This document shows, piece after piece, positions 23,413-31,637 of a stretch of DNA of 39,174 nucleotides (positions are counted from its first letter, which is position 1; every line of letters starts with the position of its first letter). A program made the translations under genes and the position numbers. The stretch comes from Micavibrio_A sp040381535 (GTDB taxonomy: Bacteria > Pseudomonadota > Alphaproteobacteria > Micavibrionales > Micavibrionaceae): positions 1-39,174 of the forward strand of contig JBEIHF010000020.1 in NCBI GenBank assembly GCA_040381535.1, read 5' to 3'. Below the pieces are notes generated by a model, which saw only the letters and a list, made by a program, of their open reading frames with translations, was not told the DNA's origin and made no database searches.

Positions 23413-23922
23413 ATGCGCATGCTTAAGCGCTATAAATTCCAGACATGGGAAAAGGAACGCACGCAAACCATCGCGCGCGAATTCGGACGCGTGTGTGAAG
23501 ACATTAGGCCGCGCGGGGAAGTATGGGGCCTGTCATTGCAAGGCGGAATGAGCATGGGCAAAAGCACCTTCACGCATGCTTTCACCAAGGCGGTATTCGC
23601 TAAAAACTGGGATGCGCCTTTTTGGAATATTCGCCCCCACCGCTCGCACGACATCATAAGCAACTGGTCTAAGAAGCAATTGCGCCACAATGATTACCTG
23701 CTGAACAATGGAAATCATTTCTTCACACCCCGCAAAGCAGGCTTCGGTGGATATGACATTCTGGAACACGCGCCCAAAGATTTCCAACATATCGCCGGCG
23801 GCGTGTTTATGCCCGGTTACCGTACCCGTTTGCTCGTCCTGCAGGTTGATGAAAAAATCTGGTCCGCCCCCGTCTTCCAACAGGCAGTACAGAAACTCAA
23901 CGCTACTGAATTGAATGCCTAA
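23413..23922 (+). CDS. P-loop protein, distantly TsaE-like
   Basis: The 169-residue protein has one Walker A motif, LSLQGGMSMGKSTFTHAFTK (GxxxxGKS), followed by a basic His/Asn-rich middle part (NIRPHRSHDII, LLNNGNHFF) and the end FGGYDILEHAPKDFQHIAGG, then TRLLVLQVDEKIW. Size and the P-loop position near residue 45 resemble TsaE, the ATPase of t6A synthesis, but the family's SPTF strand and its DLYRL segment are not visible. I treat it as a divergent relative or another small P-loop NTPase. The start could also be the ATG at 23419; neither has a ribosome-binding site because the palindrome sits there. It overlaps the convergent gene by four bases. Confidence 0.65.
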   Translation: MRMLKRYKFQTWEKERTQTIAREFGRVCEDIRPRGEVWGLSLQGGMSMGKSTFTHAFTKAVFAKNWDAPFWNIRPHRSHDIISNWSKKQLRHNDYLLNNGNHFFTPRKAGFGGYDILEHAPKDFQHIAGGVFMPGYRTRLLVLQVDEKIWSAPVFQQAVQKLNATELNA

Positions 23923-24569
23923 TAAGCCGTCGTGCCTTCAGGGCCTGTCTGCGACCAGAAAAACATCTCTGCATCGTTCAGGAAGTTGGCGTATTCACCC
24001 ATGGGAAGCTCATAGAAAGCTTTTTTGAAATCCACGCTCTTGATGATGCCGCGGAAATCATTCTCCCAACGTTCATAGCCATGGGATAGCGCGGAGCATT
24101 CCACGACGTACAGCGTATCGTTGTACAACGATGCAAACATGATCGCCTTGCGTGGCTGTAACACCGTGCCAAAATGTTTGTTGTAGGAGGCGAGAGCGAA
24201 CGATGCGAACCAACGGCCAAGGCCGGATCCGTCATGCATCACTCCTAGGTCGAATTCATCGTATTGGCCCAGATATTCGCGCCAGAACTTCTCAGATACC
24301 GCAACCTTCTGAACGGAATCGCCGTAACGTGCGGGGAAAATTGTATAGCGCTTGTCGGGGCGCGCATCGACGCGGCACACGGGCTGCGCACCGTCGGCGG
24401 GGCCCGCAATCGTCGCAATGGTATCGAGGTTGACGTTATTAATCTGCTTCCACGTGTCGGGGAAGGTCAGCGTAAGGCCTGTTTTTTCGTCCTGCCAGAA
24501 AAAGTAATCCGCCTTGGCGACGGTCGGAAGGGCAAGAACGGCGAGGAATATGAAAAGACGCAAAATCAT
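23919..24569 (-). CDS. Exported hypothetical protein
   Basis: From the ATG at 24569 the protein has 216 residues and a signal peptide (MILRLFIFLAVLALPTVAKA, cleaved before DYFFW). An in-frame ATG at 24635 would put extra polar sequence ahead of the signal, so it is rejected. The mature part includes WQDEKTGLTLTFPDTWKQIN, a beta-sandwich-like opening typical of lipoprotein-localisation or stress-related periplasmic domains, and YVVECSALSHGYERWENDF. It has two Cys that could form a disulfide. No family can be named. It is separated from trpS by about 80 bases on the same strand. Confidence 0.75.
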   Translation of the reverse strand: MILRLFIFLAVLALPTVAKADYFFWQDEKTGLTLTFPDTWKQINNVNLDTIATIAGPADGAQPVCRVDARPDKRYTIFPARYGDSVQKVAVSEKFWREYLGQYDEFDLGVMHDGSGLGRWFASFALASYNKHFGTVLQPRKAIMFASLYNDTLYVVECSALSHGYERWENDFRGIIKSVDFKKAFYELPMGEYANFLNDAEMFFWSQTGPEGTTAY

Positions 24570-24648
24570 AGAATCGATTATACCTTGGCTGTAAGGGGGT
24601 ACAAGCCAAAGCGTAAGGCATTTCCGGCTTTCCACGCAAATTTAAATG

Positions 24649-25656
24649 CTACTTACGCCAAAACCCCATGATGTCCATGGCTTCCTTCAGGACAGGCTCG
24701 GCGATGGCGTTGGCCCTATCGGCGCTGTTGGCCAGAATGCGATCTATCTCGCCCCTATCCGCCATCAGCTCGCACATGTGGTTCGTGATCGGCCCCATCT
24801 TGGCGACGGTAAGGTCCGACAATGCATTCTTGAACGCCGAAAACTGTTGCCCTCCAAACTCGTTCATCACTTTTTCACGCGTCGTCTCATTGAGCGCGGC
24901 ATAAATGGTCAGAAGGTTTTTGGCTTCGGGTCTGCCTTCACATTCCGCTTCGATGGACGGAACATTCCCCGCATCCGTTTTCGCCTTTTTGATTTTGTTG
25001 GAAATCGTATCGGCGTCATCAGTCAGGTTTATGCGCGTCATATCGCTTTCGGCGGACTTGCTCATCTTTTGCGTTCCGTCACGCAAACTCATCACACGCG
25101 CTGCCTCACCCATAATCACAGGCTCGGGCACGGGAAAGAAATCACGCTTCGCTATATGCTGGTTGAACGAAATCGCGATGTCGCGCATCAACTCGACATG
25201 CTGCTTCTGGTCATCGCCCACGGGCACATGTGTGCCGTGATATAACAAAACATCCGCCGCCATCAACGCAGGATACGTGTACAAACCTGCGGACGCCTTC
25301 TCTTTGTCCTTGCCGGCCTTGTCCTTGAACTGCGTCATGCGGTTGAGCCATCCGAGCGGCGTAATACACGATAACATCCATCCCAATTGCGCATGCCCTG
25401 CGACAGACGACTGCGCGAAGATGATCGATTTCTTCGGATCAACGCCCGCGGCGATGTACGCCGCCGTCACTTCGCGCGTAGAATTTTTGAGTGTTTCGGG
25501 ATTATACCCCGTCGTATTGGCGTGCAGATCGACAACACAGTAAATACATTCCGAGCCCGGCTCGTCCTGCATCTTCACCCAGTTCTTCAATGCACCCAGA
25601 TAATTGCCAAGGGTCAAACGGTTGGTGGGCTGCATGCCCGAAAATATGCGTTTCAT
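24649..25656 (-). CDS. trpS: Tryptophanyl-tRNA synthetase
   Basis: TrpS charges tRNA-Trp. The 335-residue class I synthetase has the start FSGMQPTNRLTLGNYLGALK (HIGH-like motif in the form TxxLGN), CVVDLHANT, SCITPLGWLNRMTQFKDK, GDDQKQHVELMRDIA and the KMSKS motif in DGTQKMSKSAESDM. Length is normal. Its ATG overlaps the murJ stop as ATGA, so the two genes are coupled, the order known in alphaproteobacteria. Confidence 0.97.
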   Translation of the reverse strand: MKRIFSGMQPTNRLTLGNYLGALKNWVKMQDEPGSECIYCVVDLHANTTGYNPETLKNSTREVTAAYIAAGVDPKKSIIFAQSSVAGHAQLGWMLSCITPLGWLNRMTQFKDKAGKDKEKASAGLYTYPALMAADVLLYHGTHVPVGDDQKQHVELMRDIAISFNQHIAKRDFFPVPEPVIMGEAARVMSLRDGTQKMSKSAESDMTRINLTDDADTISNKIKKAKTDAGNVPSIEAECEGRPEAKNLLTIYAALNETTREKVMNEFGGQQFSAFKNALSDLTVAKMGPITNHMCELMADRGEIDRILANSADRANAIAEPVLKEAMDIMGFWRK

Positions 25657-27206
25657 TGTAAGCGCTTCCTTACGAATAATTTTTTGAGATCTTTGATACT
25701 GATAGCGCCTGTTCCGAAAACGGCGAGCGAATATGTTCCTAGGCCTGAGGCCACAAGAACTGCGAGAGAGCTGATTTTTTCAATCTTTGAACCGTCATAA
25801 TATCCACTGGAGTAATGCGCGACTATAGCCAGAACGAGCGCCATAAGGCAAGACGCAAAGATAATGCGCGGCAGGGAATACATGAACCGCGCATCGAACG
25901 CCGCGGCATCCGTGGTTTTCAGGCCGCGCAGCAAAAGCGTAAACAAAACCCATCCGCTTATGCCAGTGGCCAGCGCGATCCCTGCAACGCCCATGAACCG
26001 AATAAAAATCAACGCTAGACCGATATTGAGGAGCGCCGACATCACCGACATTTTAACGGGCGTCTTTGTGTCATGCCGCGCGAAATACGTCGTCGACAAA
26101 ACCTTGCCTGCGACATAGGCGGGCACGCCGAGCGCGTACCCCATCAAAACATGTGCGGTGGTGCGTGCGTCTTCCGCATCGAAATTGCCGTACTGGAATA
26201 ATGTTTTGATGAGCGGCTCCGCCACCACCAACATTGCCACGCCCGCTGGTAATGCCAAAATCAAACACACTTCGAGCGCGCGGTTGAAAAGATTACGCGC
26301 CTCTTCTTTATTGTCTCCCGCCATCGCTTTGGACAGCATAGGAAGCAACGCCGTGCCGACCGCAATCCCAACCATACCCAATGGCAACTGGTTCAAACGG
26401 TCCGCGTAATACAGATAGGAAATCGAACCCGTCGCAAGTGTCGACGCGATGATGACATCCACGAACAAATTGATATGCACCACGCCCGCGCCGATCACGC
26501 CAGGCCCCATCAGGTTGAAAAGCTTTTTGATGTCCACATCGAACTTCGGCATCTGCATTTTGATGCCTATCTTCAGCTTGCGGATGAAATAAAACATGCC
26601 GATGAATTGTAGAACGCCCGCCGCGAATAAGCCCCAAGACAGCGCATGCCCGCCGCTTTGCATGTAAGGTTCCAAGAATATCAGCGCGGCAATCAATGCC
26701 AAATTGAACACAATCGGGGCGGCGGCAAACGGCACGAATTTTTCATGCGCGTTCAACACGCCGCCCATCAACGCCGTGAGCGAAATCATCAGCAAATAAG
26801 GAAACGTTACGCGTGTCATTTCAACAGCAAGATCATATCGCTCGCTCCCCACTTCGAAACCGGGCGCCAACGCGCGGATGATAAGGGGCATGGCGGCAAT
26901 GCAGATGAGGGTAAAAGGTGCGAGGATAAAGAGCATCACGGCAAAGGCATTGGAGGCAAACTCATCCGCCGCCCTCTCCCCGTCCTTATGAAGCTTTGCG
27001 GAGTACATTGGCACGAACGAAACGCTGAATGCACCCTCGGCCGTCACGCGGCGGAAAAAATTCGGCAATTTCAACGCCACGATAAACGCATCGGCCAAAG
27101 GCCCCGCGCCGAGGATGATGGCGGTCAGAACGTCGCGGATAAAACCGAGGATACGGGACACGCCCGTGAGGCCGCCGACGGTAGCCATGGCTTTGAGCAA
27201 TTTCAT
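25653..27206 (-). CDS. murJ: Lipid II flippase MurJ (MviN)
   Basis: MurJ moves lipid II across the inner membrane for peptidoglycan assembly. The 517-residue protein has about 14 membrane helices and the family signatures GLTGVSRILGFIRDVLTAII with its essential Arg residues, GAGPLADAFIVALKLPNFFR, and EGAFSVSFVPMYSAKLHKDG. The ATG has AAGGA five bases upstream. It precedes trpS with a four-base overlap and diverges from the membrane protein at 27331. Confidence 0.97.
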   Translation of the reverse strand: MKLLKAMATVGGLTGVSRILGFIRDVLTAIILGAGPLADAFIVALKLPNFFRRVTAEGAFSVSFVPMYSAKLHKDGERAADEFASNAFAVMLFILAPFTLICIAAMPLIIRALAPGFEVGSERYDLAVEMTRVTFPYLLMISLTALMGGVLNAHEKFVPFAAAPIVFNLALIAALIFLEPYMQSGGHALSWGLFAAGVLQFIGMFYFIRKLKIGIKMQMPKFDVDIKKLFNLMGPGVIGAGVVHINLFVDVIIASTLATGSISYLYYADRLNQLPLGMVGIAVGTALLPMLSKAMAGDNKEEARNLFNRALEVCLILALPAGVAMLVVAEPLIKTLFQYGNFDAEDARTTAHVLMGYALGVPAYVAGKVLSTTYFARHDTKTPVKMSVMSALLNIGLALIFIRFMGVAGIALATGISGWVLFTLLLRGLKTTDAAAFDARFMYSLPRIIFASCLMALVLAIVAHYSSGYYDGSKIEKISSLAVLVASGLGTYSLAVFGTGAISIKDLKKLFVRKRLQ

Positions 27207-27272
27207 ATTTATCCTTATATCCGCTAAGTCATAGGAATAAAAGAATACTTTCGGGATTATCGAAGAAAAATC

Positions 27273-27301
27273 TTGACGTTTTCAGTATTATGTCATATAT
27301 A
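27273..27301 (+). promoter_or_regulatory. Strong putative sigma-70-type promoter
   Basis: TTGACG (27273-27278), 17 bases, TATATA (27296-27301), about 30 bases before the GTG at 27331. It is one of the best promoter matches in the window. Confidence 0.6.
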
Positions 27302-27330
27302 TGTACCCTTATTTAAGAGTGTAAACATTA

Positions 27331-28377
27331 GTGTTAAACGGTCTGATAAATTGGGCAAAGGATACGACGAAAGCATTCAAGCTTGTCGGAGCCGAAACCA
27401 TGACCTTTCCCGAAAAATACAAAGATCTATCACCCGCCGGCAAAGCTGGAGCATGGATGTGGGGTGGCGCGGTCGCTGCCACCTGCGTAGCAGGGTTCTT
27501 TGTACCCGTTCTTCCTACGGCTATGGTAACGGCAGGCGTCGGTCTGCTTGGCGCACAGGTTTTGGGTCTCGCTGCCTACGGCACGATGCTGGTGGCGCAG
27601 AACATGAAAAACAAACAAGACATCATGAACGTCCTTCCCATCGCGACTGGCGCATTGGGCGTGCAAAAACTCCTGATCGGCGGTTTAGGTTATGCGATCA
27701 TGGCGGGTGTCGCCTCGCTGCGTGCTACGGCCATGAACGCAATCAGTACCGATCGTCCGATCGCGCGCACCGCTGTGGCATGGGGATTGTGGGCAGGTGG
27801 CGCGGCCCTTTTGATCCCCGCATCTATTGCACAACCAATGAACGCTCTTCCACTAGCCTCTATGACGCTTGCAACGGTTGCGGATTTGACACCTGCTTCA
27901 GACACGCGCTACGCCCGCCTGATGCGCGGGATAGCTTTCGTAAACAACACGCTCTATAGCGCCTTCTTCACGCATTCGCTACCCAACACGCTGCTCGATG
28001 CGACTGTGGGCGCGACTATCGCCAACTCCATCAAGAAATACGATGTTCCCGCATCGCCCGAAGGGCAAAAAATTCCGCTGTGGGATCGGGTTAAACTCTA
28101 CGCAGAAAACATGCTGGCAAATAAACCCATGCCGACAGTCTACCCCGTACAAGAAATCGAACAACGCGAAACCAATACGCCATCGTGGAATGACCTTCCT
28201 GATTTCAATGCCGTCCCCGCCTGCTCCGCCCAAATCATACCTTTAAAATTCGCGTCCGCTCCGGATATGCACTTTAATGACCGCGCAGTTGCACCCGAGT
28301 GCCTCGACTGGCCATCCGATAAAGCAATTAAATCGGCTGGCAATCTAGCTGCAGGATTTGAACTAAAGGCAGCATAA
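27331..28377 (+). CDS. Multi-pass membrane protein, possibly YgjV-like
   Basis: The frame starts with GTG at 27331 (MLNGLINWAKDTTKAF), preceded by AAGAG; no ATG upstream is available. The 348-residue protein has roughly seven hydrophobic segments between residues 35 and 235, then a soluble, Pro-rich C-terminal tail of about 110 residues. The order of helices and the segment FVNNTLYSAFFTHSLPNTLL and the following ATIANSIKKYDV resemble the YgjV family of inner-membrane proteins, whose role is unknown, but the match is weak. It stands alone behind a strong promoter. Confidence 0.7.
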   Translation: MLNGLINWAKDTTKAFKLVGAETMTFPEKYKDLSPAGKAGAWMWGGAVAATCVAGFFVPVLPTAMVTAGVGLLGAQVLGLAAYGTMLVAQNMKNKQDIMNVLPIATGALGVQKLLIGGLGYAIMAGVASLRATAMNAISTDRPIARTAVAWGLWAGGAALLIPASIAQPMNALPLASMTLATVADLTPASDTRYARLMRGIAFVNNTLYSAFFTHSLPNTLLDATVGATIANSIKKYDVPASPEGQKIPLWDRVKLYAENMLANKPMPTVYPVQEIEQRETNTPSWNDLPDFNAVPACSAQIIPLKFASAPDMHFNDRAVAPECLDWPSDKAIKSAGNLAAGFELKAA

Positions 28378-28420
28378 AATCGCGCGTGACTTCTATCCGC
28401 CGCGGGCTTAAAACATCTCC

Positions 28421-29173
28421 ATGAAATCCAATCCTGAAAGCCAGTGGTTCGGCGAAGAATCCGTAACCCCCGAACAAAAAACCCGCAAAGTCATCGGCGT
28501 ATTTGATTCCGTAGCAAGCAACTACGACATTATGAACGACGTCATGTCGGGCGGCATGCACAGGCTTTGGAAAGATCACCTCGTGCGCAAAATCCGCCCG
28601 AAGGCAGGATTGCATTATCTGGATGTTGCGGGCGGCACGGGCGACATTGCTTTTCGCATCCGTAAAAAAGCTGGTTCCGATTGCAAAATCACTTTGTGCG
28701 ATCTAAACGCCGAAATGCTCACCGTAGGGCGCGATCGCGCAATAGACAAGGGCCTCGGCGACAGTTTTGAATGGATCACGGGCAACGCGGAATCCCTTCC
28801 CTTCGAAGATGAGAGCGTCGATGTCTACACCATCGCATTCGGCCTGCGCAACGTCACGCATATCGACACCGCGTTGAAGGATGCGTTGCGCGTTTTGAAA
28901 CCTGGCGGCAGATTCTACTGCCTAGAATTTTCGAAAGTGGTTGAGCCGTTCCTTGCAAAAATTTACGATGAATATTCCTACCGCCTCATTCCGAAAATGG
29001 GCGAACTTGTGGCAAAAGATCGCGCTTCCTATCAGTATCTGGTGGAATCGATCCGCAAATTCCCGTCGCAAAAAGAACTTCAAAACCGTATGGAAACAGC
29101 GGGTTTCAGCCGTTGCCGCTTTGAGAATCTGACACTCGGCGTTGTGGCGATACATGAGGGCGTTAAAATATAA
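28421..29173 (+). CDS. ubiE: Ubiquinone/menaquinone C-methyltransferase
   Basis: UbiE methylates the benzoquinol ring in ubiquinone synthesis using SAM. The 250-residue protein has VFDSVASNYDIMNDVMSGGM and HRLWKD, SAM motif I LDVAGGTGDIAFRI, the motif NAESLPFEDESVDVYTIAFG, LRNV, LKPGGRFYCLEFSK, and the C-terminal FENLTLGVVAIHEGVKI. This is the full UbiE/COQ5 pattern. The gene lies 44 bases after the membrane protein and may share its transcript. It connects functionally with ubiK at 15176. Confidence 0.97.
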   Translation: MKSNPESQWFGEESVTPEQKTRKVIGVFDSVASNYDIMNDVMSGGMHRLWKDHLVRKIRPKAGLHYLDVAGGTGDIAFRIRKKAGSDCKITLCDLNAEMLTVGRDRAIDKGLGDSFEWITGNAESLPFEDESVDVYTIAFGLRNVTHIDTALKDALRVLKPGGRFYCLEFSKVVEPFLAKIYDEYSYRLIPKMGELVAKDRASYQYLVESIRKFPSQKELQNRMETAGFSRCRFENLTLGVVAIHEGVKI

Positions 29174-29230
29174 AGGCTTTATGCAAAAAGGCCTTGAAAT
29201 TACCGTAATAAATTCCTATAACCTTTCCCA

Positions 29231-29259
29231 TTGCATTCATTACGGTTTTGACCTAAATG
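29231..29259 (+). promoter_or_regulatory. Possible promoter of the coil-protein gene
   Basis: TTGCAT (29231-29236), 17 bases, TAAATG (29254-29259), 68 bases before the ATG. The match is moderate. The ribosome-binding site AAGGAA nine bases from the ATG is clear. Confidence 0.3.
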
Positions 29260-29326
29260 AGCGTGCTCGAAACACACCGACAACGGTGCATTCGATTAAT
29301 TTTTAACACTGAAGGAAGCTAATCAT

Positions 29327-29761
29327 ATGAACAACATCGTTAAATCCGTTGTATTCGCCGCCGTTGTCCTGTTCGCAGGTATCGCAGCAATGCAAGTTAT
29401 CTACAAAAACCAAGACACCACGGGCGCAGACATCACGGCTGTTGAACCCGCAGCTGGCGAAGTTGTTGCCGCTCCGACGGAAGCACAAGCTGATGCAGCC
29501 GTTGAAGCTATCGATGCCAACGCAGAAGCAGCAAAAGACGCTGTTGAAGCAGACGCCGAAGCCGCTAAAGATGCTGCTGACGCCGCCGTTGAAGATGCAA
29601 AAGTTGAAGAAAAAGCCGCTGACGAAGCTGTTGATGCAACGAAAGATGCAGCCGAAGCTTCCAAAGACGCTGCTGAAGCCAATGCTGACGCTGCAAAAGA
29701 TGCTGTCGACGCTGACGCCGAAGCCGCTAAAGAAGTAGTAGAAGAAAAAGTAGCCGAGTAA
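29327..29761 (+). CDS. Membrane-anchored Ala/Glu/Asp/Lys coil protein
   Basis: The 144-residue protein has an N-terminal membrane anchor (SVVFAAVVLFAGIAAMQVIY, about residues 7-26) and a long, charged helical region (about 50-140) built from near-repeats such as AEAAKDAVEADAEAAKDAAD and AAEASKDAAEANADAAKDAV. The seven- and eleven-residue spacing is reminiscent of LEA_4 and apolipoprotein-like amphipathic helices. No Cys, His or aromatic residues occur in the repeat. Topology would put the helix in the periplasm. The function is unknown; a spacer, envelope stress or desiccation role are all guesses. A good ribosome-binding site and a strong terminator suggest a monocistronic, well-expressed gene. 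Confidence 0.82.
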   Translation: MNNIVKSVVFAAVVLFAGIAAMQVIYKNQDTTGADITAVEPAAGEVVAAPTEAQADAAVEAIDANAEAAKDAVEADAEAAKDAADAAVEDAKVEEKAADEAVDATKDAAEASKDAAEANADAAKDAVDADAEAAKEVVEEKVAE

Positions 29762-29795
29762 TTTCTCGCACTTTATCTGAAAAGATAATAGGATC

Positions 29796-29829
29796 GGCCC
29801 TGTCCCACAAAGACAGGGCCTTTCTTTTT
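29796..29829 (+). terminator. Rho-independent terminator
   Basis: GGCCCTGTC (29796-29804) pairs perfectly with GACAGGGCC (29812-29820) around seven bases, then TTTCTTTTT. It closes the coil-protein gene. Confidence 0.92.
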
Positions 29830-29840
29830 CAAAGGTGAAA

Positions 29841-29954
29841 ATGGGTAAGACCGTAAAAATCACATTGACTGTGCTGTTTTTTGCAACCATAGGCTTCGGC
29901 CTATATTTTTACTTCACGCGCATCGCACCGCCTGCCATGATCGTACAGGATTAA
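29841..29954 (+). CDS. Single-helix microprotein (37 aa)
   Basis: A complete 38-codon ORF starts at ATG 29841, four bases after AAAGGTG, and ends two bases before the coaBC ATG. The product is MGKTVKITLTV, then FFATIGFGLYFYFT as a hydrophobic helix, then RIAPPAMIVQD. It has the positive-inside pattern of a small inner-membrane protein. It lies between a strong terminator and coaBC and so would be the first cistron of the coaBC transcript. No homologue is known to me. Confidence 0.55.
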   Translation: MGKTVKITLTVLFFATIGFGLYFYFTRIAPPAMIVQD

Positions 29955-29956
29955 AC

Positions 29957-31201
29957 ATGCTGAACGGAAAACGCATCCTTTTGATTATCTCGGGCGGCAT
30001 CGCCGCGGTCAAAACACCCGCGCTTATTTCTCTTTTACAAAAGGATGGCGCGGAAGTTTCCGCAATTATGACGAAGAATGCCGAAAAATTCATCACGCCT
30101 CTTGCCATTAACGCACTGACTAAAGAAAAACTGCGCACAGAATTGTTTGATCCCAAAGACCCGATGGATCATATCTATCTGACACGCGATACGGATCTCA
30201 TCATCGTCGCCCCCGCCACCGCCAACATCATGGCGAAGATGGTACAGGGTATTGCAGACGATCTCGCCTCTGCCACTTTGCTCGCAAAAAATAAACCCGT
30301 CCTCATCGCGCCTGCGATGAATGTCGAAATGTGGGACAACGAAGCGACGCAGGCCAATTACAAAATGCTCTCCAAACGCGAGGATATATCGCTCCTCGGC
30401 CCCGCCGTGGGTTCCATGGCGTGCGGTGAAACGGGCGCGGGCCGCATGGTCGAACCCGAAGAAATTTTGAAGGCCGCGCAAAATCACTTTCGCCCCAAAT
30501 CTCTGGCAGGATTGAAAGCTATCGTTACCGCAGGCCCGACGCATGAACCGATCGATCCTGTGCGCTATATAGGCAACCGCTCTTCGGGCAAGCAGGGTTA
30601 CGCGGTCGCGCGCGCCCTTGCTGAGCTCGGCGCGAACGTAACACTGGTGAGCGGCCCCACATCCCTGCCCGGTCCCAAAGGCGTGAAAACCATTCTCATC
30701 GAAACCGCGCGGGAGATGTTAGACGCGTGTGAAAAATCCCTGCCCGCCGACATCTTTGTTGCCGCCGCCGCTGTTTCCGACTGGGTGCCCGAAACCGTTT
30801 CCGCCTTCAAAATCAAAAAAGTGGCTGGCGAAGACAAAATGAATCTCGCCCTCAAACAAAACCCCGACATTCTCAAAACCATAGGCACGTCCAAAGCCCG
30901 CCCGCGCTATGTCGTGGGCTTCGCCGCGGAAACCGATGATGTATTAACCAATGCCGCCGCCAAATTGGAAACCAAAGGCACGGATATGATTGTGGCCAAC
31001 TTGATATCGCCTGAAAACCCCGCCTTCGGCGTGGATAACAATCAGGTGCATCTCGTAACGCGCGCAGGAACCGAAGAATTGCCGAAAATGGGAAAGGACG
31101 AAGTGGCGAACGCGATTGGCAAAAAAATTGCGGCGCACTTTCAAAAAAGCACGCCGCAACGAATCAATATCAATTCGATTGTGGGTTCAGTCCGGGCCTA
31201 A
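29957..31201 (+). CDS. coaBC: Bifunctional phosphopantothenoylcysteine synthetase/decarboxylase
   Basis: CoaBC makes 4'-phosphopantetheine in CoA synthesis. The N-terminal flavin-dependent decarboxylase (about 1-185) has ILLIISGGIAAVKTPALI, the active-site His region DHIYLTRDTDLIIVAPATAN, PAMNVEMWDNEATQAN, and the Cys loop in SMACGETGAGRM. The C-terminal synthetase (about 190-400) begins AIVTAGPTHEPIDPVRYIGN, RSSGKQGYAVARA, and has FVAAAAVSDWVPE and the KxKK motif region. Length is normal at 414 residues. Its stop overlaps the convergent gene by four bases. Confidence 0.97.
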   Translation: MLNGKRILLIISGGIAAVKTPALISLLQKDGAEVSAIMTKNAEKFITPLAINALTKEKLRTELFDPKDPMDHIYLTRDTDLIIVAPATANIMAKMVQGIADDLASATLLAKNKPVLIAPAMNVEMWDNEATQANYKMLSKREDISLLGPAVGSMACGETGAGRMVEPEEILKAAQNHFRPKSLAGLKAIVTAGPTHEPIDPVRYIGNRSSGKQGYAVARALAELGANVTLVSGPTSLPGPKGVKTILIETAREMLDACEKSLPADIFVAAAAVSDWVPETVSAFKIKKVAGEDKMNLALKQNPDILKTIGTSKARPRYVVGFAAETDDVLTNAAAKLETKGTDMIVANLISPENPAFGVDNNQVHLVTRAGTEELPKMGKDEVANAIGKKIAAHFQKSTPQRININSIVGSVRA

Positions 31202-31533
31202 AACCAGCCATGTAGTGGACTCATATTCCGGCCGAAAAGGCTTTCAAAAAGTGTTGGTTTTTCAAACATACCAATAGCCAAAGGAATATGTTTTCCCGAT
31301 CTGCCTGGAACTTTTAACATGATCTCCCCGGCACCCTGTCCACGGTCGAAAATTTCTGAAATTTTGTAGGGCTTGCCCAACTCCAGCCCTGCATCGTCGG
31401 CATCCTTCCAGGCAGACATGTTAGTACTGCCTTTGGGATCGGTGTAGATCACAGTTTGGCCGACCTTTAATTCTGATACATCCTTAAAGGTCTTGAATAT
31501 CGTTTGCCTGAATTCTCCGCCAGTTTTTCCCAT
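31198..31533 (-). CDS. Hypothetical protein
   Basis: The ATG at 31533 has AAAGGAG six bases upstream, which decides the start; the frame is open to 31626 but that stretch overlaps the promoter. The 111-residue protein begins MGKTGGEFRQTIFKTFKDVS, and has a basic, beta-rich core (ELKVGQTVIYTDPKGS, GEIMLKVPGRSGKHIPLAIG). It ends NMSPLHGWF. The short form with KVGQ and two Gly/Pro turns might be an SH3-like barrel, but no family is recognised. It is expressed from the promoter between it and mutS. Confidence 0.75.
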   Translation of the reverse strand: MGKTGGEFRQTIFKTFKDVSELKVGQTVIYTDPKGSTNMSAWKDADDAGLELGKPYKISEIFDRGQGAGEIMLKVPGRSGKHIPLAIGMFEKPTLFESLFGRNMSPLHGWF

Positions 31534-31559
31534 GACAAACTCCTTTAAAATATGGCTAT

Positions 31560-31589
31560 AAGATATCAAATAATAGTTAATTATGTCAA
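31560..31589 (-). promoter_or_regulatory. Putative promoter of the 111-aa gene
   Basis: On the minus strand TTGACA (31589-31584), 18 bases, TATCTT (31565-31560), in very AT-rich DNA. It lies in the mutS divergent gap and about 30 bases before the start codon. Confidence 0.5.
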
Positions 31590-31637
31590 TAATATTCTCT
31601 GTTGTTAATGCCATATAAACACGCAATAAATTTATGA

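Noticed and set aside
23413..23922. Firm naming as tsaE
   Set aside because: Walker A and size fit, but the SPTF and DLYRL landmarks are not seen; kept as distantly TsaE-like.
29168..29195. Hairpin after ubiE as terminator
   Set aside because: Only five pairs and no T tract.
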